Shown here: positions 45,623 through 53,630 of the stretch, in pieces
Numbering within the stretch: position 1 is the first letter of the stretch
Layout of the letters: every line of letters starts with the position of its first letter
DNA from: Flavobacterium celericrescens
GTDB taxonomy: Bacteria > Bacteroidota > Bacteroidia > Flavobacteriales > Flavobacteriaceae
Reading direction: 5' to 3'
Length of the DNA stretch: 64,000 bases
Assembly (NCBI RefSeq): GCF_011392075.1
Contig: NZ_JAAJBV010000008.1
Location: 1 to 64,000, forward strand
Translations under genes and position numbers: made by a program
The notes under the pieces: model-generated
What the model was told of the DNA's origin: nothing
Databases searched by the model: none
What the model saw: the letters and a program-made list of their open reading frames with translations, nothing else

Positions 45623-46807
45623 TTAATTAAAAGGATTTGACCACTTAGGATTTGTATATACATCACTTCCTGAAAGTGTTCTTAAAAAAGCAATCACTGC
45701 ATTAACTTCTGTAGCTGTAAGATTAAGTTGTTGCCCAACACCTCCTGGAGTTAATCTTGGATCAAGATTCGTGTTGCCAGGTGCTAAATTTATAGTTCCA
45801 TAATGACCTATAGCAGTTTGTAATGTAGTTATTACTCCGGTATGCATCATTGGCCCATTAGGAGTTCCATCTAATTTAACCAAATCACGTAGGGAAGGAG
45901 CACGAGTATTAGTTATATCTATTCCAGTTCCCGAAATTTTCCCAATAATTCCATTGTTTAATGTATTTGGGTCAATATCAAATTCTGGTGCTCTATGGCA
46001 ACCGGCACAACCTAAACCGCCTGAAGTTCTAATACCATTTGCATCAAATACTGGAGGTGATAAGAATAAGTTTTTACCTTGATTTTCTTGAGGTGTAAAA
46101 TTAGTAAATGGTTGGCCATCATTTGCTGCTAAAATTCTACCTGCATCATATTTTGAATCAAAGGATTGGATACTTCTTATAAATTGCGCCAATGCACTTT
46201 GAATCTTTACTTCAGTGATTTCTTCACTTCCATATACAAATTTGAAAAGTTCTTTATAGTAGCCAATAGAGCTTAATTTAGTTATTAAATCACTGAAGGC
46301 TAAATCTCCATTCTCACCACTAAATCCCATTTCTCCATGATCTTTAATAGGCATCGTAGTCTGTGTCTCTAAATTTAAAGCGCGTTCGTCCCAAAAAAAT
46401 CTTGTTTCAGTGGCAAAACGGGTGTTTATTAAACGCATTGAATGTCTTCCTGTAGTTCCATTGACTCCTGTGCTAGCAATGTTTGTATCGCTAAAAGCAT
46501 TTGCTTGTATGTGACAACTTGAACAAGATATAGTGTTGTTAGAAGATAAATTTTTGTCATAAAATAAGACACGACCAAGAGTTGCACCTTTATCTGTAAT
46601 GCTATTTCCTAATGAATTATCTTTAATTATATAAGGAGGAATAGTTTGATTGGCATAATTTGCTAAATTTTCTAAATCTATTGATGAGCCAAATTCGGCT
46701 TCAATAAATGGGTAATCAGCAATGTCTTCATAGTTTTCATCTGAGCTATTGCTACATGAAGTTAATATAAAAATAGCCAAACATAAAGTTACAAGTTGGT
46801 TTTTCAT
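45623..46807 (-). CDS. Di-haem cytochrome c peroxidase family lipoprotein
   Basis: 394 residues with a lipoprotein signal (ILTSC, Cys18). Two haem c sites: CSSCH at 95-99 and CAGCH at about residue 265. The domain order fits the CcpA/MauG family. It acts in the periplasm, reducing peroxide with electrons from cytochromes or carrying out a MauG-like oxidation. The conserved Met or Tyr that tells these apart was not resolved. It may add to the peroxide-defence set with katG. Confidence 0.87.
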   Translation of the reverse strand: MKNQLVTLCLAIFILTSCSNSSDENYEDIADYPFIEAEFGSSIDLENLANYANQTIPPYIIKDNSLGNSITDKGATLGRVLFYDKNLSSNNTISCSSCHIQANAFSDTNIASTGVNGTTGRHSMRLINTRFATETRFFWDERALNLETQTTMPIKDHGEMGFSGENGDLAFSDLITKLSSIGYYKELFKFVYGSEEITEVKIQSALAQFIRSIQSFDSKYDAGRILAANDGQPFTNFTPQENQGKNLFLSPPVFDANGIRTSGGLGCAGCHRAPEFDIDPNTLNNGIIGKISGTGIDITNTRAPSLRDLVKLDGTPNGPMMHTGVITTLQTAIGHYGTINLAPGNTNLDPRLTPGGVGQQLNLTATEVNAVIAFLRTLSGSDVYTNPKWSNPFN

Positions 46808-46900
46808 ATAGTTAGTTTTTTAAGTTAGTTTTTGTAAGACATCAATTATTAAAAAAGGTTTAATTAAAACCATCTTATTTTTTATACTTTAAATTATTCC

Positions 46901-46908
46901 TATATTTG
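46901..46908 (+). promoter_or_regulatory. Candidate -7 box for fabG
   Basis: TATATTTG, 37 bp before the fabG start. Confidence 0.45.
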
Positions 46909-46945
46909 AACTTTATTTGAAAACAAACTAACAAGTATATTTAAT

Positions 46946-47692
46946 ATGAAATTATTAGAAGGAAAAGTAGCTATTATTACTGGTGCTAGTCGCGGAATTG
47001 GTAGTGGAATTGCAAAAGTTTTTGCACAGCAAGGTGCAAGTGTTGCCTTTACATATAGTTCATCTGCAGAATCAGCAATGGCTTTAGAAAATGAATTAAA
47101 AGCTTTAGGTATTAAAGCAAAAGGATATCAATCAAATGCAGCAGATTTTAATGATGCTCAAAAATTAGTTGATGATGTAATTGCTGAATTTGGTACAGTA
47201 GATATATTAATCAATAATGCAGGAATCACAAAAGACAATTTGTTAATGCGAATGTCTGAAGAGGATTTTGATAAAGTTATTGAAATCAACTTGAAATCAG
47301 TTTTCAACATGACGAAAGCGGTTCAAAAAATCATGTTGAAAAACCGTAAAGGGTCTATCGTTAACATGAGTAGTGTTGTAGGAGTAAAAGGAAATGCGGG
47401 TCAAGCAAATTATGCTGCTTCAAAAGCAGGTATGATTGGGTTTACAAAATCGATAGCATTGGAATTAGGTTCAAGAAATATTCGTTGTAATGCAATTGCT
47501 CCAGGTTTTATTGAAACAGAAATGACTGCTAAGTTAAACGAAGATGTTGTAAAAGGATGGAGAGATGCAATTCCTTTAAAAAGAGGTGGTTCTCCAGAAG
47601 ATGTAGCAAATGTTTGTGTATTTCTAGGCTCTGAAATGAGTGCTTATGTAACCGGACAAGTAATTAATGTCGATGGTGGAATGTTAACATAA
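46946..47692 (+). CDS. fabG: 3-oxoacyl-[acyl-carrier-protein] reductase
   Basis: 248 residues, classical short-chain dehydrogenase. NADPH site TGASRGIGSG, catalytic Ser143, Tyr156 and Lys160, and the C-terminal GQVINVDGGM. It reduces 3-oxoacyl-ACP in fatty-acid elongation. Closest to FabG rather than to general SDRs by the NNAGITKDNLLMRMSEEDFD block. Separate transcription unit. Confidence 0.94.
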   Translation: MKLLEGKVAIITGASRGIGSGIAKVFAQQGASVAFTYSSSAESAMALENELKALGIKAKGYQSNAADFNDAQKLVDDVIAEFGTVDILINNAGITKDNLLMRMSEEDFDKVIEINLKSVFNMTKAVQKIMLKNRKGSIVNMSSVVGVKGNAGQANYAASKAGMIGFTKSIALELGSRNIRCNAIAPGFIETEMTAKLNEDVVKGWRDAIPLKRGGSPEDVANVCVFLGSEMSAYVTGQVINVDGGMLT

Positions 47693-47693
47693 A

Positions 47694-47757
47694 AGTAATT
47701 AGTGATTAGTGAATAGTAATTAGTAGGCTATTCACTAATTGCTATTCACTAATCACT
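47694..47757. repeat. Heptamer-phased palindrome, copy F
   Basis: Seven-bp units run without gaps: AGTAATT, AGTGATT, AGTGAAT and AGTAATT start at 47694, 47701, 47708 and 47715; TATTCAC and TAATCAC units start at 47729, 47736, 47743 and 47750. The outer arms (47701-47716 with 47742-47757) pair perfectly over 16 bp. It fills the spacer between fabG and the next gene. Confidence 0.8.
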
Positions 47758-47765
47758 TAAAAAAA

Positions 47766-49793
47766 ATGACAACAAGCACAATTTTACTTCTTATCTTATC
47801 AGTAATTATTGCTGCTGGATTGTCGTTTTATCAATACTTATATAAAGTCAAAAATCAGTCAAAACTGTACTGGTTTTTGGCTTTTTTGCGCTTTATAAGT
47901 TTGTTTTCTATCTTTTTATTGTTAATTAATCCTATTATCAGTAGAAAAATCAACGAAATAAAAAAGACACCATTACCGATTGTTATAGATAATTCTAAAT
48001 CAATTTCTGAATTAAAAGCAACTAAAGAAGCAAGCGAATTGCATCAAAAAATAGCTGATAATAAAGAAATTGCAGCAAAATATGATGTACAATTGTTTTC
48101 TTTTGATAACGAATTTGAACCATTAGAAGAATTAGATTTTAAAGGAAATCAATCACATATTGATGGTGTTGCTAAAAATTTAAAACAATTGTATAGAAAT
48201 ACAAATTATCCAGTTGTTTTATTTACAGACGGAAATCAAACTATGGGAAATGATTATGTGTTTAGTTTTCAAGAGAATACAAATGTTTTTCCAATTGTTT
48301 TAGGTGATACAACAACTGTTTTTGACTTGAAAATTAACCAAATAAACGTAAATAAATACGCATTTTTAAAAAACAAGTTTCCTGTTGAAGTGTTTTTACA
48401 ATACAATGGAAATCAATCAATTTCAACAACTTTTGCTATTCAAAAAGGAAATCAAACCATTCATAAACAAACGGTTACTTTTTCAAAAGATAAAAAAGCA
48501 CAATCTATTTCTGTTTTACTAAATGCTGATAAGGTTGGAATTACAAAATATAAAACTGTAATTTCTTCTAATGTAAAAGAAAAAAACACGTTTAATAATA
48601 GTAAAAATTTTGCTGTAGAAATTATCGATCAACGTAGTGAAATTGCTCTAATTTCAGATATCAATCATCCAGATTTAAGTGCTTTAAAACGTAGTATTGA
48701 GGTTAATCAACAACGTAAAGTAACTGTTTTTAAACCAAATGAAATCAAATCATTACAGAATTATAATATTTTAATTTTGTACCAACCAACTGCTTCTTTT
48801 AAGCCTATTTTTGAACAAAATAAAGCAGCACAAATAAATACTTTTATCATTACGGGTCTTTCTACTGATTTTAATTTTTTGAATCAATTTCAGAATGATT
48901 TATTATTCAAAATGTCAGCACAAAAAGAAGATTATTTAGCAACATTTGAATCAACTTTTAATCTATTTGCACAATCTAATATTGGTTTTGAAAACTTCCC
49001 GCCTCTAGAGCATAAATTTGGAACTATTGCAGCAAAAAGCAATCTAAATACTATGCTTACTGCCCGAATTAGAAACGTGCAATTGCAAAATCCACTGTTA
49101 ACTTTTGCGGAAAATGGAAGTAAAAGAAATGCATATTTATTAGGCGAAAATATTTGGAAATGGAGATTGGAAAACAATTTAAACAAGAAATCTTTTGATG
49201 ATTTTGATTTATTTACTGATAAAATTATACAGTTTTTAATAACCAATGCATCAAAAAAGAACTTAAACGTAACGTATGAGAGTTTTTATAATTCGGGCGA
49301 AAATATTGAAATAACAGCCGAATATTTCAATAAAAATTATGAATTTGACGATAAAGCTCAATTGACTATCCAAGTTGTAAACTTAAAGACAAAAGCTTCA
49401 AAAAAATACGATTTATTGAAATCAGCTACCAATTATAAAGTAAATTTAGACGGATTAGAATCTGGAAATTATTCGTTTAAAGTTATTGAAAAACAATCAA
49501 ATACAAGTTTTTCAGGCGTATTTGAAGTGCTAGATTTTGATATTGAAAAACAATTTGTTAACCCTGATAAAGCTAGATTAGAACAGTTAGCGTCAAATAC
49601 TAATGGAAAGATTTATTACACAAATCAAATAGAGAAATTAGCTAAATCGTTAATTGAAAATGAAAATTATATTCCAATTCAAAAAGAAACCATTAAAAAA
49701 TCTCCACTTATTGATTGGACATGGTTGTTAGTATTTTTGATTGTATCACTTGGAGTAGAGTGGTTTGTGCGTAAATACAATGGCTTGTTGTAA
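47766..49793 (+). CDS. Large membrane-anchored protein, VWA-like
   Basis: About 675 residues from ATG 47766; a longer frame would start in the palindrome. Two N-terminal membrane helices (about 3-25 and 35-58), a long periplasmic part and a C-terminal helix (TWLLVFLIVSLGVEW). Residues about 80-190 resemble a von Willebrand A-like fold: PIVIDNSKSI in place of the usual DxSxS metal motif, and VVLFTDGNQTMG. Similar proteins occur in many Bacteroidota; function unknown to me. Confidence 0.72.
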   Translation: MTTSTILLLILSVIIAAGLSFYQYLYKVKNQSKLYWFLAFLRFISLFSIFLLLINPIISRKINEIKKTPLPIVIDNSKSISELKATKEASELHQKIADNKEIAAKYDVQLFSFDNEFEPLEELDFKGNQSHIDGVAKNLKQLYRNTNYPVVLFTDGNQTMGNDYVFSFQENTNVFPIVLGDTTTVFDLKINQINVNKYAFLKNKFPVEVFLQYNGNQSISTTFAIQKGNQTIHKQTVTFSKDKKAQSISVLLNADKVGITKYKTVISSNVKEKNTFNNSKNFAVEIIDQRSEIALISDINHPDLSALKRSIEVNQQRKVTVFKPNEIKSLQNYNILILYQPTASFKPIFEQNKAAQINTFIITGLSTDFNFLNQFQNDLLFKMSAQKEDYLATFESTFNLFAQSNIGFENFPPLEHKFGTIAAKSNLNTMLTARIRNVQLQNPLLTFAENGSKRNAYLLGENIWKWRLENNLNKKSFDDFDLFTDKIIQFLITNASKKNLNVTYESFYNSGENIEITAEYFNKNYEFDDKAQLTIQVVNLKTKASKKYDLLKSATNYKVNLDGLESGNYSFKVIEKQSNTSFSGVFEVLDFDIEKQFVNPDKARLEQLASNTNGKIYYTNQIEKLAKSLIENENYIPIQKETIKKSPLIDWTWLLVFLIVSLGVEWFVRKYNGLL

Positions 49794-49832
49794 CTTAAGT
49801 AAATCTTAAGAATCAATTAAGTTGTCCTTAAG
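49794..49832 (+). promoter_or_regulatory. Four 11-bp-phased CTTAAG repeats (operator 1)
   Basis: CTTAAG at 49794 and 49805, ATTAAG at 49816 and CTTAAG at 49827 are each exactly 11 bp apart, in direct and (because palindromic) inverted sense. An array of this kind is typical of OmpR-family regulator binding. It starts directly after the upstream stop codon and lies 46-84 bp before the sulfatase gene. Confidence 0.7.
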
Positions 49833-49848
49833 CATAATTTTTAACTGA

Positions 49849-49877
49849 AAAATGAAATTTGTTCAAAATTTCATTTT
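49849..49877 (+). promoter_or_regulatory. Perfect 12-bp hairpin abutting a start codon
   Basis: AAAATGAAATTT (49849-49860) pairs with AAATTTCATTTT (49866-49877), loop GTTCA. The ATG of the next gene begins at 49878. It may terminate upstream transcription weakly or mask translation initiation. Confidence 0.6.
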
Positions 49878-51836
49878 ATGCAAATTAATTCATTTTTTTC
49901 TAAAAGATATGCTTTATTATTAGGCTTTTCTGGTTGGTTTTTGTTATTTTCTTTATTGCTTAGAATTGTATTTCTATTGTGGCAATTGAATGATTTAGAT
50001 TTATCAGTTTTTAGTTTATTAAAAATTTTAGGAACAGGATTTCTTTTTGATGTAGGTGTTTTATCTTTTCTATTTGTTATTTCCAGCTTATATATTCTTA
50101 TAATTCCACAAAAATGGATTGGGAGTACATTAGATAAAATAGCTATATATTTTGGTTTTTCATTAACCTTACTCATTTTTGTATTTACATTTTTTGCTGA
50201 AATTACTTTTTGGGAAGAGTTCAAATGTAGATTTAATTTTGTAGCAGTTGATTACTTAATTTACACATTTGAAGTAGTTCAAAATATACATGAATCTTAT
50301 CCATTGTACATATTAATTCCATCTATGTTATTAATTACAGGATTTATTTTTTATTATTTCTGGAAAAAACAATTTTTCAATCTAACATTTAGTACTAAAG
50401 TTTCGTTTAAAAATAGATTTATCACGCTTCTTATTGCAATAGTTTTGATGTCTTTTTATATTGTTTTTGTAACTAATTCTAATGCAGAATGGTCAAAAAA
50501 CAGATATAATAATGAAATTTCAAAAGCAGGAATTTATTCTTTCTTTGCAGAGTTGAGAAATAATAAATTGGATTTTAAAACATTTTATTCTTCAATCTCA
50601 GATGAAGAGGCTTTTCAGATAGTAAGAGATAATTTGCAAGAAGAAAATGCAAAATTTCTAACAAATGATTTTTCAATCAAGCGAAAAATAAAAGATAGTT
50701 TAAGTTCTGAAAATAAACCTAATGTTGTCTTTATTTTGATTGAAAGTATGAGTGCTAGCTTTATGTCAGAGTTTGGTAATGAAGAAAAAATTACTCCTTT
50801 TTTAGACAGTATTTCAAATCAGAGTTTATTTTTCAAAAACTTATATGCTACAGGAAATAGAACTGTAAGAGGAATGGAAGCAGTAACTTTATCAATTCCT
50901 CCAACGCCAGGTCAAAGTATCGTAAAGAGACCAAATAATTCAAATTTATATACCATATCAAATGTTTTTAAAAGTAAAAATTACCAATGTAATTTCTTTT
51001 ATGGTGGAGATGGTTATTTTGACAACATGAATGCATTTTATGGAGGTAATGGTTTTGATATTTATGATAGAGGTAGAGGTAGTATTCTGAGTGATGCTAT
51101 TAAAACTACTCGCCACAATATTGATGATAAAGAAGTTACATTTGAAAATGCTTGGGGTATTTGTGATGAAGATATTTATAATAAAATGATAAAGGTGGCG
51201 GATGAATATCATCAAAAAAAGAAGCCGTTTTTAAACTTTGTTATGACAACTTCAAATCATAGACCTTATACCTATCCAGAAAATAAAATTGATATTCCAT
51301 CGGGAACAGGTAGAAATGGTGCGGTAAAATATTCTGATTATGCTTTACAACAAATGTTTGCTAAAGCAAAAAATAAACCTTGGTTTAAAAATACAATTTT
51401 TGTTTTTGTTGCAGATCATTGTGCTAGTAGCGCTGGTAAAGATGAAATTGATGTAAAAAATTATCAAATACCAGCAATTATTTACGGCCAAAATCTAATT
51501 AAACCTCAAGAAGTTACAAAATTATGTAGTCAAATAGATGTTTTTCCAACATTATTTGGACAATTGCATTGGAGTTATACATCAAACTTTTTTGGAACAA
51601 ATGTTTTGTCTAACAATTATAAAGAGAGAGCTTTGATTGGTACTTACTTGAAATTAGCTTGTAAAACTAACAATAATGTTATGATATTATCCAATCAAAA
51701 AAATAATTCAAATTATACATGGAATTCTGTTTCGAATCATTTAAAAGTTGTTCCTATGAATAAATCAAAATTAAATGAAACCATTGCATGGTATCAAGCA
51801 GCAGATTATTTATATTTGAATGCTAAATTAAAATAA
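49878..51836 (+). CDS. LTA synthase family sulfatase-like membrane enzyme
   Basis: 652 residues. Five N-terminal membrane helices (about 10-190), then a periplasmic sulfatase-type domain. FILIESMSASFMSEFG holds the metal-binding Glu, TGNRTVRGMEAV the nucleophile Thr, and VADHCASS the Asp-His metal pair. In this family the enzyme transfers phosphoglycerol or phosphoethanolamine from lipids to glycans or lipid A. Gram-negative bacteria have no lipoteichoic acid, so the acceptor here is unknown. The gene is preceded by an 11-bp-phased CTTAAG array. Confidence 0.87.
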   Translation: MQINSFFSKRYALLLGFSGWFLLFSLLLRIVFLLWQLNDLDLSVFSLLKILGTGFLFDVGVLSFLFVISSLYILIIPQKWIGSTLDKIAIYFGFSLTLLIFVFTFFAEITFWEEFKCRFNFVAVDYLIYTFEVVQNIHESYPLYILIPSMLLITGFIFYYFWKKQFFNLTFSTKVSFKNRFITLLIAIVLMSFYIVFVTNSNAEWSKNRYNNEISKAGIYSFFAELRNNKLDFKTFYSSISDEEAFQIVRDNLQEENAKFLTNDFSIKRKIKDSLSSENKPNVVFILIESMSASFMSEFGNEEKITPFLDSISNQSLFFKNLYATGNRTVRGMEAVTLSIPPTPGQSIVKRPNNSNLYTISNVFKSKNYQCNFFYGGDGYFDNMNAFYGGNGFDIYDRGRGSILSDAIKTTRHNIDDKEVTFENAWGICDEDIYNKMIKVADEYHQKKKPFLNFVMTTSNHRPYTYPENKIDIPSGTGRNGAVKYSDYALQQMFAKAKNKPWFKNTIFVFVADHCASSAGKDEIDVKNYQIPAIIYGQNLIKPQEVTKLCSQIDVFPTLFGQLHWSYTSNFFGTNVLSNNYKERALIGTYLKLACKTNNNVMILSNQKNNSNYTWNSVSNHLKVVPMNKSKLNETIAWYQAADYLYLNAKLK

Positions 51837-51837
51837 A

Positions 51838-51854
51838 CTTAAAATTTGCTTAAT
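51838..51854 (+). promoter_or_regulatory. Two 11-bp-phased CTTAAN repeats (operator 2)
   Basis: CTTAAA (51838) and CTTAAT (51849) are 11 bp apart. They lie upstream of the ApbE operon promoter and resemble operator 1, with a degenerate last base. Weaker than the other two sites. Confidence 0.45.
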
Positions 51855-51895
51855 CTCTTATGGAGAGTGCAATTTATTTCAATAAAAATAGTTTT

Positions 51896-51925
51896 TTTGT
51901 TAGTGATTAAAATAAAATACTTTTG
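51896..51925 (+). promoter_or_regulatory. Bacteroidota-type promoter of the ApbE operon
   Basis: TTTG (51896-51899), 18 bp, TACTTTTG (51918-51925): full consensus match, 66 bp before the first start codon of the operon. Confidence 0.75.
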
Positions 51926-51991
51926 GTAGGGTTTTTGGTTACTAAACTGTTATAACAACATAGTAATCCTTAATTAAATAAAAATAAAGAA

Positions 51992-52429
51992 ATGAAAAAG
52001 ATTTTATTCGGACTTTTGGTATTGGTTTCAAATATTGGTCTAGCTCAAGATTGGCAAACTGATTTTGAAGAAGCAAAAAAAATAGCTACAGAGCAAGATA
52101 AAAATATTATCATAGTTTTTTCTGGTTCAGATTGGTGTGCGCCATGTATAAAATTAGACAAAAACATTTGGCAATCTGAAGCATTTAAAAAGGAAGCTGC
52201 AGAAGAGTGGGTTTTAGTTAAGGCTAATTTTCCTAGAAAAAAAGCCAATGAATTATCAAAAGAACAAACAGAGCACAATAGAAAATTAGCAGAAAAATAC
52301 AATATTGAAGGAAGTTTTCCTTTGGTTGTTATCTTGGATAAGAACGGAAAAGTTTTAGGAAAAATGGGCTTTAAAAACGTTTCGCCAGAAGAGTATATTA
52401 AAATGATTCACGCCTTTGAGAAAAAATGA
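51992..52429 (+). CDS. Periplasmic thioredoxin-like protein (CAPC)
   Basis: 145 residues with a signal peptide (cleavage at GLAQ). One thioredoxin fold with CAPC at 49-52 and a cis-Pro in EGSFPLVVIL. It is of the DUF255/thioredoxin_7 kind. First gene of a six-gene operon; its last 4 bp overlap the apbE start. It may keep Cys residues of the DUF4266 lipoprotein reduced (inference). Confidence 0.88.
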   Translation: MKKILFGLLVLVSNIGLAQDWQTDFEEAKKIATEQDKNIIIVFSGSDWCAPCIKLDKNIWQSEAFKKEAAEEWVLVKANFPRKKANELSKEQTEHNRKLAEKYNIEGSFPLVVILDKNGKVLGKMGFKNVSPEEYIKMIHAFEKK

Positions 52430-53409
52430 GAATACTAACTGTTCTTTTATTTGTACTAATTAATAGTATTGCATTTGGTCAACAAGTTTTTAGAAAGAAA
52501 AAAAGCTTGTTGGGAAGTCCATTTGAAATAACTGTGGTTGCTACAGATTCTATTCAGGCTAATTCATATATTGATTTAGCAGTTTCGGAAGTTAAAAGAA
52601 TTGAAAACTTAATTTCAGATTGGATTCCTACAACACAAATATCAAAAGTAAATCAAAATGCTGGAATTGTTCCGGTAAAAGTAGATTTAGAAGTATATGA
52701 ATTAGTAGAGAGATCTATCAAAATTTCTAAATTAACATCAGGCGCATTCGATATCAGTTATGCTTCTATGGATAAAATTTGGAAATTTGATGGTAGTATG
52801 AAAGAAATGCCAACACCAGAAGCCATAAAAAAATCAGTTGAAAAAGTTGGTTATCAAAATATTATTTTAAATACAAAAGACACCACTATTTTTTTAAAAA
52901 ACCAAGGCATGAAACTTGGGCTAGGAGGTATAGGTCAAGGATACATTGCTGATAAAATAAAAATAGTATTACAAGAAAAAGGTTGTACTTCGGGATTAGT
53001 AAATGTATCAGGAGACATTAACACTTGGGGCACACAACCCAATGGAGATGCATGGACCGTAGGTATTGTTAACCCGATGAATAAAAATAAAATTTTTGCA
53101 ACGTTTCCATTAAATGATAGCGCGGTAGAAACTTCAGGAAGTTATGAAAAGTATGTAACTTTTAATGGAATACGTTATACACACATTATAGACCCAAGAA
53201 CAGGTTATCCCGCAAGTGGCATTGTTAGTGTATCTGTTTTCGCTAAGCAAACGGAATTAGCTGACGCATTAGCTACAGGAATTTTTGTATTAGGTGTAGA
53301 AGTTGGATTAGATTTGGTTAATCAATTAAAAGGAATAGGCTGTATTATCGTAGATGATAAAGGCGCTATTCATGTTTCAAAAAATATAGACATCAAAAAA
53401 TATCAATAA
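52426..53409 (+). CDS. apbE: FAD:protein FMN transferase
   Basis: 327 residues with an N-terminal signal peptide (AFGQQ). ApbE family: LISDWIPTTQISKVNQ, LGGIGQGYIADKI, VNVSGDINTWG and HIIDPRTGYPASG with the metal-binding Asp and Thr. It moves FMN from FAD onto a Ser or Thr of extracytoplasmic proteins, at [S/T]GA[S/T]-type motifs. The DUF3570 protein two genes downstream has two such motifs. Usual targets NqrC and RnfG are not in this operon. Confidence 0.93.
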   Translation: MRILTVLLFVLINSIAFGQQVFRKKKSLLGSPFEITVVATDSIQANSYIDLAVSEVKRIENLISDWIPTTQISKVNQNAGIVPVKVDLEVYELVERSIKISKLTSGAFDISYASMDKIWKFDGSMKEMPTPEAIKKSVEKVGYQNIILNTKDTTIFLKNQGMKLGLGGIGQGYIADKIKIVLQEKGCTSGLVNVSGDINTWGTQPNGDAWTVGIVNPMNKNKIFATFPLNDSAVETSGSYEKYVTFNGIRYTHIIDPRTGYPASGIVSVSVFAKQTELADALATGIFVLGVEVGLDLVNQLKGIGCIIVDDKGAIHVSKNIDIKKYQ

Positions 53410-53411
53410 TT

Positions 53412-53621
53412 ATGAGAAAGATGATTTTAGCTATAATAGTTGTATTTTCAACTATTTCATGCAATTCAGTAAAAGAGTATGACAAGCAATATATTAATGA
53501 CCCTGACATGAAATTATCGGCTAGAAGTTCTGAACGCTATGAAACTACTTTTCAAGTATATAGAGAAGCAGCTTCTGGAGCAAATGGAGGAAAAACTGGT
53601 GGTGGTTGTGGATGTAATTAA
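53412..53621 (+). CDS. DUF4266 lipoprotein
   Basis: 69 residues. Lipoprotein signal with lipobox STISC (Cys17), then the family block EYDKQYINDPDMKLS and a Gly-rich end with two Cys in GGGCGCN. DUF4266 proteins are short lipoproteins always seen with DUF3570 genes, function unknown. The terminal Cys-Gly-Cys could be a redox or metal site. It starts 2 bp after apbE and ends 9 bp before the DUF3570 gene. It has SGAN, not a full flavinylation motif. Confidence 0.88.
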   Translation: MRKMILAIIVVFSTISCNSVKEYDKQYINDPDMKLSARSSERYETTFQVYREAASGANGGKTGGGCGCN

Positions 53622-53630
53622 GAGTAAATT

